A stretch of DNA of 13,681 nt from NCBI GenBank assembly GCA_027596035.1, contig JADGJA010000625.1, positions 1-13,681 on the forward strand, read 5' to 3'. The translations under genes and the position numbers were made by a program. This stretch comes from Thoreauomyces humboldtii. Lineage: Eukaryota; Chytridiomycota; Chytridiomycetes; Spizellomycetales; Powellomycetaceae. The notes beneath the pieces are model-generated. The model ran no database searches. It was not told the DNA's origin and saw only the letters and a list, made by a program, of their open reading frames with translations. Below are positions 1-9,676 of this stretch, piece after piece; the first letter of the stretch is position 1, and each line of letters opens with the position of its first letter.

Positions 1-2
1 GG

Positions 3-47
3 GGACGGGGTAGAGGCAGAGGCGGAGGCAGAATACCTCCGGGGTAG
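3..47 (+). CDS. C-terminal end of an RG-rich protein (partial)
   Basis: Reading from base 3 gives 14 codons and a TAG stop at 45-47. The peptide is GRGRGRGGGR followed by IPPG. Such Arg-Gly tails occur at the C-termini of Sm/LSm proteins and of nucleolar RNA-binding proteins, where they are methylated and bind RNA. Only the tail is inside the window, so the family cannot be named. The other two plus frames give an acidic Glu-Ala run or an early stop. A low-complexity, non-coding purine stretch is the alternative. Confidence 0.35.
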   Translation, partial: GRGRGRGGGRIPPG

Positions 48-323
48 TTAGCGCTGCTCTACACTTACTTCAATGTATAGAGAAGCCGGCATCCTTCGGG
101 TGCTCAGGTCCCGAGGCGCTCATTACCCAGGTAAGAAGTGCGAAGGAAAGGTACAGTCCCCACCACGTCGCGAAAGATAGAACTGAAACCCCCTGCTTTG
201 AATCGGGAGCGCTGTCCAAATTTACAGTCCAATACAGTCCCAGACACTTCATCCCCGTCCCGGCTTGCAAGTCACCTATCTGAGGGCCTGAAGCCACCTA
301 TCATATTACCCTTTTTGCCCTGG

Positions 324-550
324 GAGTATGGACCTGGAAGTATGGCCCTGGAAGTATGGAACTTATCCGACATCAATGCGTCTGTCACATCATAACCCGA
401 AAGTATGGCCCTGGAAGTAAGAGCGAAAGAGGCGTTCGTGGCGTCGCAACGCGCACGCGCTCTAATCATGCCCTTAGCCGTTCCATGCATCTGTTGCATC
501 CTGGCCTCAAATTATGGCCCTGCAAGTATGGCCTGCAAGTATGGCCCTTA
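324..550 (+). repeat. 14-nt tandem repeat family upstream of the tRNA
   Basis: Units close to AAGTATGGCCCTGG occur in three small clusters. The first is at about 324-360 (two full units and a partial one), the second at 401-420 and the third at 511-550. The third cluster has three units: 511-523, 524-536 and 537-550. The last unit runs directly into the tRNA, so that its GGCCCTTA part supplies the 5' acceptor strand (544-550). The stretch from 48 to 323 holds no gene or repeat that I can support. Confidence 0.8.
355..390 (+). pseudogene. Decayed partial copy of the tRNA-Thr 5' half
   Basis: The stretch begins GTATGG, then CTTAT, as the tRNA 5' end does. It then shares an exact 11-mer, TCAATGCGTCT, at 373-383 with the D-arm/anticodon-stem junction of the intact gene (562-572). 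The intervening D-loop part is shortened, and there is no anticodon arm or T arm after it. It looks like a broken duplicate of the tRNA and its flank. It sits between repeat clusters, which supports duplication of the whole segment. It is not a functional tRNA. Confidence 0.5.
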
Positions 551-616
551 TAGCAAAGCGGTCAATGCGTCTCCCTCGTAAGGAGAAGGTCCCAGGTTCA
601 AATCCTGGTGAGGGTA
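544..616 (+). tRNA. tRNA-Thr (anticodon CGT)
   Basis: The sequence folds into a complete cloverleaf of 73 nt with no intron. The acceptor stem pairs 544-550 (GCCCTTA) with 609-615 (TGAGGGT), with G-T wobbles at pairs 1 and 6, and the discriminator is A616. The D stem is GCA/TGC (553-555/566-568) and its loop contains GG. The anticodon stem is TCTCC/GGAGA (570-574/582-586), with loop CTCGTAA and anticodon CGT at 577-579, which reads the Thr codon ACG. The variable loop is 587-591. The T stem is CCAGG/CCTGG (592-596/604-608) with loop TTCAAAT, which forms the B box. The CCA end is not encoded. The weak 5' acceptor pair lies within the upstream repeat unit. Confidence 0.93.
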
Positions 617-621
617 CTACC

Positions 622-625
622 TTTT
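622..625 (+). terminator. RNA polymerase III terminator of the tRNA
   Basis: A TTTT run begins six bases after the discriminator base of the tRNA. A second TTTT at 633-636 could act as a backup. This is the usual Pol III stop signal. Confidence 0.7.
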
Positions 626-636
626 GCATTCCTTTT

Positions 637-981
637 GCTCGAAGTCAGCGCACCCGAACGAGGACGGGAGTTGGGCACGGCCTGGCGTTTATCTGAGACT
701 CGCCCGATACGGAAAGTCATTACCATGTTTATCTCCTAAAGGCGATTGATTACAAGTTGTCTATACTTCAGGGCATGATGTCTCTGGACGCGCTCTCTTT
801 GAGAATGCTGTTGGGTGAGATTTCGCTGGACATCGTGTTTCGTGCTCTGCATTCCCTGGCTGTCCAAGAGTGGTTTGGAGGTGATCGGATTCGCGTGCTC
901 GGCCGAGGCGAGGAGTGCTGACCATGGCTTTGCCCGGCTGGCCTCACCACAATTCTTTCCGCACCACCTCGGAACGAAAGC
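637..981. other. Intergenic region upstream of the EF-P gene
   Basis: The region between the tRNA terminators and the EF-P start has no recognisable gene. It should contain the EF-P promoter and 5' leader, but I see no clear TATA box or other defined element. Short open frames on both strands here have no family features. Confidence 0.5.
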
Positions 982-1766
982 ATGCTGGCCATTTCCAAAG
1001 CAATCGCGTCGTTTCCTGCGACGGTCCGGCCACCACCCCGGATAACCTGGCAAAGATGTCTCCAGACCTCCGTGAACACGGTCAAGCGTGGCGCGGTGCT
1101 GGAGCACAAGGACAAGATCTGGGTCGTCAGCGGAATCACCCACCACACACAGGGACGAGGAGGAGCCCACTACAAGTTTGACTTGCGGTCTGTTCTGGGG
1201 ACCGGAAGGATTCAGGATCGTTTCAATTCGGGATCCCTTGTTGAAGGTGTGGCATGAAGGATAGGGGGTTCAGAGTGCTGAGAACCGTCGAAGCCAATGA
1301 ATGCTTGCCACAGTCCTGGAACTGGATGCCAAGGAGCTACACTTCCTCTACGTCGATCATGAGTTGCATCTGATCGATCCAGAGACGTTCGAAGAGCACG
1401 TCTTTCCACTAAACATCTTCAACGGTATGCCGTGACGATCCTCAAGGTCACCCGCTCCACTTCTCACTCTGGGTTCCCAATGAAGGAGGAGACAAAGCCA
1501 TCCCGTTCCTCCGTGACGCCATGCCACTGAGCGTCCTCTTCCACGAATCGCGTCCCGTGGTCGTGAAGATGCCCGAACGAGGCACCTTCAACGTCGTCAA
1601 CTGTCCACCCGCCGCGTCGAGCGGGACGAACGAGAGCAAAGGCACGACCTTCAAGGACGCGGAGCTGGACACGGGTGCTCACGTCCAGGTGCCAGAGTTT
1701 GTGAACGTTGGGGATGACATCATCGTCGATTTGGTGGAGCACAAGTACGTCTCTCGATCTCGGTGA
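982..1766 (+). CDS. Elongation factor P, organellar (mitochondrial) type
   Basis: EF-P binds the ribosome beside the P site and helps peptide-bond formation at difficult sequences such as polyproline. This nuclear copy probably acts in mitochondria. Proposed exons are 982-1246, 1314-1424 and 1486-1766, giving 218 aa: an extension of about 30 residues, rich in Arg, Ala and Ser with no acidic residue (likely a targeting signal), plus a body the size of bacterial EF-P. The KOW-like N-domain (about 31-90) contains HHTQGRGGAHYKFDLRSVL. The C-terminal OB domain matches the EF-P signature pattern K-x-A-x4-G-x2-V-x-V-P-x2-V-x2-G (KDAELDTG through VPEFVNVG), and the protein ends YVSRSR. Intron 2 uses donor GTATGC and acceptor AAG, with a possible branch site TCTCACT; this choice joins FNG to GDKAIPFLRD and aligns with bacterial EF-P with few gaps. 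The loop-tip position that is Lys34 in E. coli is Arg59 here. Confidence 0.85.
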
Positions 1767-2172
1767 GGTGCCGCTTCCGGAGGGTATGGAAACTTGCGCT
1801 ATGCCTGTGGACACGCTTGCTTTTCAAGGATGCAGCATATCCGGGTGCATCGGACTGTCACTGCGAAAGTTGGGCCCTAGACTTTTCACAGACGATCGCC
1901 AGAAACTCAGAGATGTGTATCCAGCACGGACATATGTGTCTCGGGGCGTAAATCAAAGGGACTGCATCCAAGCCATAGCCGGCCTTCATATGCCACACAG
2001 ATATTAGATGGTATTTTTTGAGCGATCAGTTCGTCGGATGCGACTTGAAAATTGCGGATATGTAGAGGATCGCGGAAACTTGTAGACTCCTTTCTTTTCC
2101 ATGAGGACGTCAAAAAAAAGACCCTCAAGTGTATCACTGTGATATGGTGGAAGCGAACGTTCAGTCGCTCGT
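1767..2172. other. Convergent 3' intergenic region
   Basis: This 406-bp stretch lies between the stop of EF-P (plus strand) and the stop of the UBX-protein gene (minus strand). It should hold both 3' UTRs and polyadenylation regions. I see no gene or repeat in it. An A-run of eight bases at about 2112 is the only notable low-complexity tract. Confidence 0.5.
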
Positions 2173-4282
2173 TCATGGGAAATCGACGGAAATAGAAGCT
2201 CCCGCTAGTTTTGCGTCGTCGATACGCTCGTCGAGACGTCCCAACAGCGGTTCTCGGAAGTTCATGAGCTGAGAAAAAGGTAGTAATGATAAGCGTAAAG
2301 TCCGGCGGGTTTGCCTTACCGAGGACGTACCTCAAAGTCCTTCTCGGCGGCCTCTGGAACGTCGGCACGGATGTACTCGAACAGCGTACGAATGGTATCG
2401 GATTTCCGGAACTTGCGCACCTTGCGCGTCCCGTCTGAACGTCGGGCGAGGTTAGCAGTCGAAACAAACGGAAAAGAAGAGGAGGTAGGCAACGTGCTCC
2501 TGGAACGATTCGCACCTGGAAGTCGAAACTGCACGCGTGTGGCGTCCGGTCCTGTGGGCTCCTCGTTCATCTTGCCTTGGATCCGATTGGCTGAAAACGT
2601 AGGTTTCGATACATTAGCCGGCTTTCTCATTCCCTAAAGGAGGGTGCGCGATACTGCCATACGTGCTGGTTCCGCGAGCTTCTCCTCGTGTACCGCGTCC
2701 GCAGACTCGGCATCATCGTCGAGGACAACGACCTCGCTGTGTTCTTCCTTGACCACACTGGACTCGCCCATGGATGCAGCGAGTGCCAGCTCGAGTTGCT
2801 CCTCCTCCGACAATTCTGTGATCGCCTGGAAATCCTAATCAGCCATGGTCTCGAGCGATCAAGGAACAGGGGATCGGCGGACCTTCTTTCCCTTTGTTGC
2901 TGTCTTCTTCTTTTTCGCAGCTGGTGTGGATGTCTGCTCCAAGGAGAACCGACTGAGAAAGTCTAGCACTGTTCCCGGAATGGCATTACTAGGCTGTTCC
3001 GTTTCATCCTTCTTCTCGTGCACCGGAATTACCATCGGAAAGGAATTCAGCTGGCGTGACGACATGGTTCCAGGCTTTCATCCGCTCGCCTACAGGTGCA
3101 GGTGCATGGTCAAGCAACATATAGAACGGAGTCGGTCACTCAAGGTAGTACCGGTGATGGGATCTATGATTGCGAAGTAGGGGTAGTTGTCGAACGGGTA
3201 CATTATCTTGTGCTCTTGAGAAGCAGGGCTAGTTGCATTCCACTGAGCGAGAAACGTTAGCTCTGGCTTTCTGAAGCAAGCTGCCGAGGACGATGGAGTC
3301 ACGTACGTATAGGAAAATGAAGTGTTCCTTTACAAGTGCTTGCACAGCTACGGGCGGCCATGTCACGAACGTCATCAGCTGGATGAGTCAGCGCGAAGAT
3401 CAGAGACGACGGTCCTCACCGGAGTCCTTCCACAGATCTCGGTTCAGAACTTGACACGGAAACTCCGACGACTCGTTGAGCGTAATGATGATCCACTTTT
3501 TGATCGTCTTCGCATAGTCGCGCGCCTACACGAAGAAAAAACCTTGAGACAAGCGCTTTATCGTGGCCTTTGTAGCCTTCGGCACTAACCACTTGCATCG
3601 TATGCGCCTGGTGGATGATGTCATATGGAGGTTTGAACAGTTCTGCTAGACGGCTGGACGGGTCGCTGCTTAACGCTAAGATGGTGAAGGGCGTATCAAT
3701 ACACAACCTTCAGCTCTGAGGTCCTGTGTGCTAATCTTCACTCACGGGTGACATGCGCGACAGGAGCTGGACGTGGTCTTGGCGGCAGTGGGCTTGGATC
3801 ATGGTCTGAGGTGGGCCGAGTGAGTTCAGCCATTCCAACCGCGTCACGTTCCGTTGAGCCGCGGGCCTCACAATAGTTTCCAGGTTCCGGTGCAAACAGA
3901 GCTTCACGTTTCGCCGCGATGGGTGCTCTGACAAAGTCGTCGTCGCGCGGCGGCGAGGCAGCAGCACCTCCAGCACTCGAGCCTGTCTCGGTCTTCGGAA
4001 TCAGGTTCGGCGGAAGTTCGGCGTGAAGCATGGCGCCGTCATTCTCCATGAACAGGGTGATCGCCTGCTCCAGACGGCCTTCCGTCACCTAGCGCAACAC
4101 ACGCCAGGGTCAGTATTATGGTTTGCCAATGTCGGAGGTTGGACAGTGAATGGACGGCAAGTTGAACTGGAAAAGCAACGAACCTGGAGGTAACTCTTGG
4201 CGGCCTTTGCATCGCCGCCAGTGATATCCATGAACTGGATGATGTTCTCATTGTCGTCAAAAAAATCCTTGTCTTGCTCCAT
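2173..4282 (-). CDS. UBA-UAS-UIM-UBX protein, Cdc48/p97 adaptor (Ubx5/UBXN7 type)
   Basis: Ubx5/UBXN7 proteins link ubiquitylated substrates and cullin ligases to the Cdc48/p97 ATPase. Twelve exons (minus strand, 5' to 3'): 4282-4184, 4088-3746, 3675-3590, 3525-3420, 3347-3307, 3242-3152, 3089-3033, 2968-2883, 2834-2663, 2590-2516, 2434-2331, 2268-2173; together 451 aa in one frame. Domains: an N-terminal UBA (about 5-48; FMDITGGDAKAAKSYL, then EGRLEQAITLFME); a UAS thioredoxin-like domain (about 150-275; RLAELFKPPYDII, PCQVLNRDLWKDS, YPYFAIIDPITG); a Lys-rich linker; a UIM (about 309-324, LSEEEQLELALAAS); and a C-terminal UBX domain (about 372-450; RVQFRLPDGTRKVRKF through the end). The exon 3/intron junction is uncertain by one codon (donor at 3589 or 3592). 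Intron 8 (2882-2835) is only 48 nt and has an unusual GTCCGC donor. The start is the first ATG before the UBA helix. The UBX loop that normally reads FPR reads NFREP here. Confidence 0.85.
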
Positions 4283-4437
4283 GATGCTCCGCAACTCGAT
4301 ATTAGGTTACGTTTGAGTGAATCCAGCGAGTTAGACATTTTATCAAGAGTCCGATAGAAGCGGACATGATGCCGATCCCTCTCTGCCCGCGTGCAACTCT
4401 CACAGTCTCCCACCAAACCACCAAGCGATCGAAAGCC
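4283..4437. promoter_or_regulatory. Shared divergent promoter, UBX gene / NUP43-like gene
   Basis: Only 155 bp separate the two start codons, which point away from each other. The region must therefore carry both 5' leaders and core promoters. I see no clear TATA box. The part near the plus-strand gene is pyrimidine-rich (TCCCTCTCTGCCCGC, then CTCTCACAGTCTCCCACC). Confidence 0.55.
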
Positions 4438-5901
4438 ATGCCAGCTCAACACGCTTCAAGGGAACTGGACTACTGGTACACAGGAACAAGAGGAGAGATC
4501 TGAACAGCTGCAATCGGCTAATCATCCTCGCAGCGTATACACAAGCTCGCCTCATCCAACGCGAGCCCGTTTCTCTCCCAACCCATCCCAACTCCAACTC
4601 GCCACCACTCATGCCACCAGCATCCCAACCCTCCAGCTGCACACCATACAACGCCCCGAATCCCTTTCCGCCACGCTCGCTTACGGAACGGAACTCGCCT
4701 CCTCCATCACCTTGCCAGGCATCTGCGAAGCTCTGTGCTGGGCGAGTCCGGACGTGCTCCTGACAGGAGGGAAGACTGGAGTGGGGATCTACCAGATGGT
4801 GAACGGGGAATTGGAGAGGAAGGGAGGGTACAATCCTTTTGGAGACGGTGTCAGCGTCAGAGCCCTTCATGTCAGGGGAAACGGGGTCGAGGTTGCTGTC
4901 GGTCCGTTCCCATGCTTTGTTGCTCCATCGGAAAGGCGTGTGTTCACTGACAGACGGCTCGACTGATTGGCTGTAGCGGGACAGAACGGCAAGATCGAGC
5001 TTGTGAGACTGAATGGACAGGCGGTCCGACGTATCGGAGACGACACTAGCGCCATCGTGGCGATAGAGTGGCGAGGAGTCAATGAGCTGGTGAGGTTCGA
5101 CTGCACTCAGCTCCTGCATGCTGTTCCCACACCCTGACTCGTCATCGTGTGGCGGATACAGGTCACGGCGAGCTCCTCGGGGTTGTTAACCTTGTACGAC
5201 CTTAGGAAGGATGGTCCTGGGCTGAGATTGGGAGAGTATGTGCGTTCGGAAGGCTCGGCGACGACGAGGTCCGTGTGCTAACCTCTAACTTCACACATGA
5301 AATCAGCCAAAATAGCACGCAGCCAGCTCCTCTAAATTGTTTGGCGGTGCACCCGACACTGGTACGCGGATTCGCTGTTTCGCGAGGTTCGCCAGTGAAT
5401 GTTTTACCGATATCTTCCTTACAGCACGACAAGATCGCGACCGGAGACGCGAACGGGATCGTAGGGATCTGGGACATACGGAAGATGGACGAAGCGGCCA
5501 TGGAGCGTATGGCAGTCCATAACGGCGGAGGTACGTGCAAACGGAAGCCCCTCAGGCTCATCGGATCTCGCTGAACTCCTCCATAGTCTGGGACGTAGCA
5601 TTTCACCCAGACACACCAGGGAAGATCGTCAGCTGCTCGGAAGACGGAAGTATCTGGTACGTCTGTTGGGCTGGCCTGGAGTTTTTCGGGTCACCCACTT
5701 ATCACCGATTTGTCACGTAGCGTGGCTCGATGGAGTTCTGAAGGCGTCGATCTCGGCTTCAACTGGAAGTCTACCTCCGGCCTGGTACGATACCAGTCCC
5801 GATCACATCCATTGGCCTTCACCTCTATCGATGTTCATGCCGAGACGAACTTATTGGCCGGAGCGGGCGATGCCGGAGCCATCGTCCTACAACAGCTGTG
5901 A
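4438..5901 (+). CDS. NUP43: Nup43-like WD40 nucleoporin
   Basis: Nup43 is a seven-bladed beta-propeller in the outer-ring (Y/Nup107-160) complex of the nuclear pore. Eight exons: 4438-4475, 4534-4901, 4977-5089, 5162-5235, 5307-5361, 5425-5530, 5587-5656, 5721-5901; they sum to 335 codons in one frame (334 aa; human Nup43 is about 380). Propeller blades are visible: GQNGKIELVRLNG; VTASSSGLLTLYDLRKDG; HPTLHDKIATGDANG followed by IVGIWDIRK; WDVAFHPDTPGKIVSCSEDG followed by SIW; and the C-terminal HAETNLLAGAGDAGAIVLQQL. The blade before the C-terminus and the last strand resemble human Nup43 (HPSNPEHLFTCSEDGSLWHWD; CLVCGTDAEAIYV), which is the basis of the name. The short first exon is the least certain part; its intron has a CTAAT branch site. 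Intron 5 (5362-5424) is 63 nt with no stop in frame. Another WD40 protein remains possible. Confidence 0.75.
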
Positions 5902-6085
5902 TGGGGTCACCATACGCAAGCTCATCGAAACGAGGGAGCGTGCTTCATTCGACGTAGCTTCTCTCGCCGTAGTGGGGTTCGCGCCCTTTCTAGCATAGAT
6001 AGAGCGGTGTCGGAAATTCCGGTGAAGCAACAAATGTATAACATGGTATCAGCATCCGCGTTATATAACGAGAAACACTGGGGTT

Positions 6086-6914
6086 TCAGCGGCTGAGATC
6101 CTTCCCATTCGCGAGTTTTGGCTTTGACGTGTCCTCCCCTATCAACTGTTTCCGCATGGCATAAGCGTCCTCTCCGTCCGCATAGTAAGCCTTCTCGATG
6201 TCGTTGACTGTGAACTTTAACGTATCCCGGTACAGCTGGAGGGCGGCTCGGTTGCTCTTTCGTACGTGGAGCGACACGTATTGCGCGAGGAAGGCTTCCG
6301 CCATCGCTTTCTCTGGGGTGGAGGATATCAGCTCCAATGCTCCCGCCTGACGGCACAGGAGAACAAGCGCGCGAGACTCACGGGATTGCGTCATCAATTT
6401 CTCTGCTATTCCCAGTCGTCGCCAGTTGCGCATGACGGCCAGACTTGTGATGTGACCGTGTGGTACTTGTCCTGGTTCTTCCTCCCTGTGGCGTCCAACA
6501 CGATCAGCTCGAGAGCAATCGAAAGGAACCTCGCAAAAACATTCCCCGCAACGCAACGCTTACATCTTGGCGAGGACGTAGCCTACCACGCGTCCCTTAT
6601 GGTCCTCCGCAACGTACGAAAGCTGCGGCCAGGACAGAGCGTGGTAGATGTAGCTGAAAAAGAATTTAGTGTTAGTGTTAGTTGTTGATATCTTGTCATA
6701 GACACGGAATCATGTACAGCTGCCGTCACCATCATACTATTTCATCTGGTAGTTTTCTGGAAGGTTGTGGAGGTTACAGTTCTGCATGGACGGCAAGTCG
6801 TCGACCTGAGGAAACGAGAAGCGAAAGGATGTCAATTGTTGGCAGAAGAACTAACCGAGCATCGGAAAGGTCGTAAAGATAAGACCATACCGTGGCGGGT
6901 CGGATGTTGATCAT
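6086..6914 (-). CDS. NAA10: N-terminal acetyltransferase NatA catalytic subunit Naa10 (Ard1)
   Basis: Naa10 is the GNAT-fold catalytic subunit of NatA. With Naa15 it acetylates N-termini of nascent proteins after Met removal (Ser, Ala, Thr and similar). Five exons (minus strand): 6914-6891, 6805-6738, 6653-6564, 6485-6382, 6312-6086; 170 aa. The start MINIRPAT and the following [18 protein letters not shown] are typical of Naa10 and not of Naa20. The acetyl-CoA loop is R83-R84-L85-G86-I87-A88 (RxxGxA), after [10 protein letters not shown]. It is followed by [17 protein letters not shown] and [15 protein letters not shown]. The protein stops about 20 residues after this core, so it lacks the long acidic/Ser-rich tail of animal and yeast Naa10 (about 235-238 aa). 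Introns of 69-85 nt have TTGAC, CTAAC or CTGAT branch sites. Its 3' end converges with NUP43 (184-bp gap). Confidence 0.93.
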
Positions 6915-7182
6915 GTTGTAGTAGGTTCAACTTCAGAAGTATTGTGGTCGTTTGATGGAGAGCGGTGCTGATCTCTTGAGACCAAGGTCAAAGCTGTAGT
7001 GGTGAGTGAACCTGTGAAGTGAGCGAGTGGAAATCAACGAGCACAGCCACTAGGACATCGTCGCCCTCGCTGCCTGCCCCCCGGCCTGCCCGCCGGCTGC
7101 CCGAGCGTTGAGGCCCGTCGTCGTCCATCCATCCATCCTGCCCCCTCTTTCGTCGTTCCATCCATCCATACATCCCGCCAAG
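6915..7182. promoter_or_regulatory. Shared divergent promoter, NAA10 / RPS16
   Basis: The 268 bp between the two start codons serve both genes. The RPS16-proximal side is strongly pyrimidine-rich and carries CCATCCATC repeats at about 7124-7138 and again at about 7157-7170, ending in CCCGCCAAGATG around the start. Pyrimidine-rich leaders are common for ribosomal protein genes. I see no clear TATA box. Confidence 0.5.
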
Positions 7183-8196
<1,014 letters not shown>

Positions 8197-8744
8197 ATCC
8201 GGTCCCTCTCCTCCCTTTGCCGGACGTTGGATCTGCGGGCGAAGAAAGGTCTTCCTTTCCTTCCTTCACACACGTATACGCATACGCATTTCGCACGCGG
8301 CCGAGCTCCACATCCTTTTCCCAATTTCCCTGGACACCCGGCTTGGCTCGTCTTTTTTCATCCGCAAAATCCAAAATCCGGTTCCGTTTTGCCTTATATG
8401 TACATAACCGACGATTAGTGGTGCTGCTCTGAGAGCGATGACAATGTTCAAGGGAATGACAGTGCGACACATTGGATGGAGTCGCTGACGAAAAGTATGG
8501 CAAGCGTGGGCCGGCGTGGGAAGATGGGAGCAAAGCACCTCGTAAGCGGTGAACATGCCCACAATTCTGGAACATGAGCGAAAACAGTGGACAAAAAGTT
8601 AAGGACGGAAGGGCAACTCTCAATCATATTCATGAGCGTTTGAAAAGAAGAAAGAGACATGGGAAAGGGAGCAGGAAACAGAGGGATTTCATCCTCCCGG
8701 ACCGTGTGTGGTTTCCCGGAGATTTCCCCCCGACCTCCAGCAGC
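8197..8744. other. Convergent 3' intergenic region, RPS16 / AN1 gene
   Basis: The region holds the 3' UTRs of two converging genes. The part after RPS16 is pyrimidine-rich, and around 8394-8408 it becomes AT-rich (TTATATGTACATAACC), which would suit polyadenylation of RPS16. I see no gene or structured RNA here. Confidence 0.5.
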
Positions 8745-9107
8745 TCAGACCTTTGAAGCGACGCACTTTTCACCGAGGAGCTTTCCTGCAAGGTTCGAGT
8801 GAGCGGCCTGCTTGCATGTCTGCATCTCCTGACACGAGTGAGCCTCCGGCAGCCTGTGCTTTGCGCAAAAGTTGTGGGTGCAGTAGCGGCAGGTTCCGAC
8901 AATCTTGACGACCTTGTCGGAGCAACCCGACATCTTGCACTTGTTCACTTTGCGCGTGGGTGGTGGCTGTTGTGATGGAGCTGCTGCTGGTTGTGGTTGC
9001 GTGCTGGTTGTCGTCGTGGAGGTGGTGGTGGAAGGTTGTGCGGTTGTTGTGGAGGGGTTGGTGGTGGCGGACGCGGACAAGGACGAGGAGGTTGGCTCAG
9101 AGTGCAT
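8745..9107 (-). CDS. AN1-type zinc-finger protein (Tmc1-like)
   Basis: This is a single-exon protein of 120 aa. Residues 5-50 are a low-complexity Ser/Thr/Pro/Gln linker. Residues 57-92 form one AN1 zinc finger with ligands C57, C62, C73, C76, C81, H84, H90 and C92 (spacing C-x4-C-x10-C-x2-C-x4-C-x2-H-x5-H-x-C), including the typical CAKHRLPEAHSC. The basic-amphipathic tail after the finger ends in EKCVASKV, which resembles the tail of small fungal AN1 proteins of the Tmc1 group. Those proteins are linked to proteasome function and metalloid stress in yeast; that role is inferred here. All eight zinc ligands are present and the start is the only in-frame ATG before the domain. The 5' side is purine/pyrimidine-skewed, which may simply be the leader. 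Confidence 0.88.
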   Translation of the reverse strand: MHSEPTSSSLSASATTNPSTTTAQPSTTTSTTTTSTQPQPAAAPSQQPPPTRKVNKCKMSGCSDKVVKIVGTCRYCTHNFCAKHRLPEAHSCQEMQTCKQAAHSNLAGKLLGEKCVASKV

Positions 9108-9676
9108 GGTTATCGTTTGTTTGGTTCTCTGAGTGGGAAGAGAGTAAGAGGAGATGGATGGGCGACGATCGACGGTGATGGAAGTGGGTTGAGGTTGTAT
9201 TGGCTTGTTGGAAGCGGGGTGGGAATTCCGATTGGGCGTGGGGGCGGAAGGAGGACGTGGCTACTTGTACCAGGTCTCAATGGGGGAGGCAAAGTCACAA
9301 TCAGCTGCGAAGGGGAAGTGGGGCTGTCCCCTTCTTTCGCCTTTGCGATCTCTCCGATGATGACAATCCTTTTGGCTCTTCTCTGACCGCTTTTCCTTTG
9401 GAGCCTTTCCGTGGTGTTTCAAAGCAGCCCCACCACATCATCTTGCCGTCCCTCCGCTCCCTCTTCCCAACTGTAACGCAACGCTTCCCCTGTTCACGTT
9501 TCCAGTCTTCCTCCCATCCGCTCATGCAAAGGATCCGGACAAAGTCCATACTGGAACACGGTGCTGAGCGTCTTGACCAATCCTCCCCATGTCACCGGCT
9601 CGACATTTGCATCGGTCAACGACTAGAGTCCTCGCCTTATGATAAGGTCTGCCCCCATGCTCGGCGAATTGCCAAA
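9108..9676. other. Upstream region of the AN1 gene
   Basis: This 569-bp stretch is rich in G/A on the plus strand near the gene (C/T on the gene's strand), consistent with a pyrimidine-rich promoter or leader. A 13-nt inverted repeat CCTTATGATAAGG lies at 9635-9647. Open frames on both strands here have low-complexity composition and no family signature. I do not call a gene. Confidence 0.4.

Noticed and set aside
1425..1446. A 22-nt ultrashort intron in the EF-P gene
   Set aside because: GT..AG ends and the frame both work, but this would add about 13 residues (HPLHFSLWVPNE) not found in bacterial EF-P. The longer 61-nt intron 1425-1485 with the same donor is of usual size and gives an almost gap-free match.
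1907..2515. A 202-aa minus-strand open frame
   Set aside because: It runs through an intron and the last UBX exons in the wrong frame. The spliced UBX frame has clear domain matches.
4400..5119. A 239-aa minus-strand open frame
   Set aside because: It is antisense to the first exons of the NUP43-like gene, which has domain support and matching splice sites. The antisense frame has no recognisable domain.
8905..9386. Plus-strand Gly/Trp/Val-rich open frames
   Set aside because: They are the antisense of the Thr/Pro/Gln linker of the AN1 protein and of a pyrimidine-rich leader. Low complexity explains them.
9635..9647. Inverted repeat CCTTATGATAAGG as a binding site
   Set aside because: A 13-nt near-palindrome is not rare at this scale, and nothing around it supports a function.
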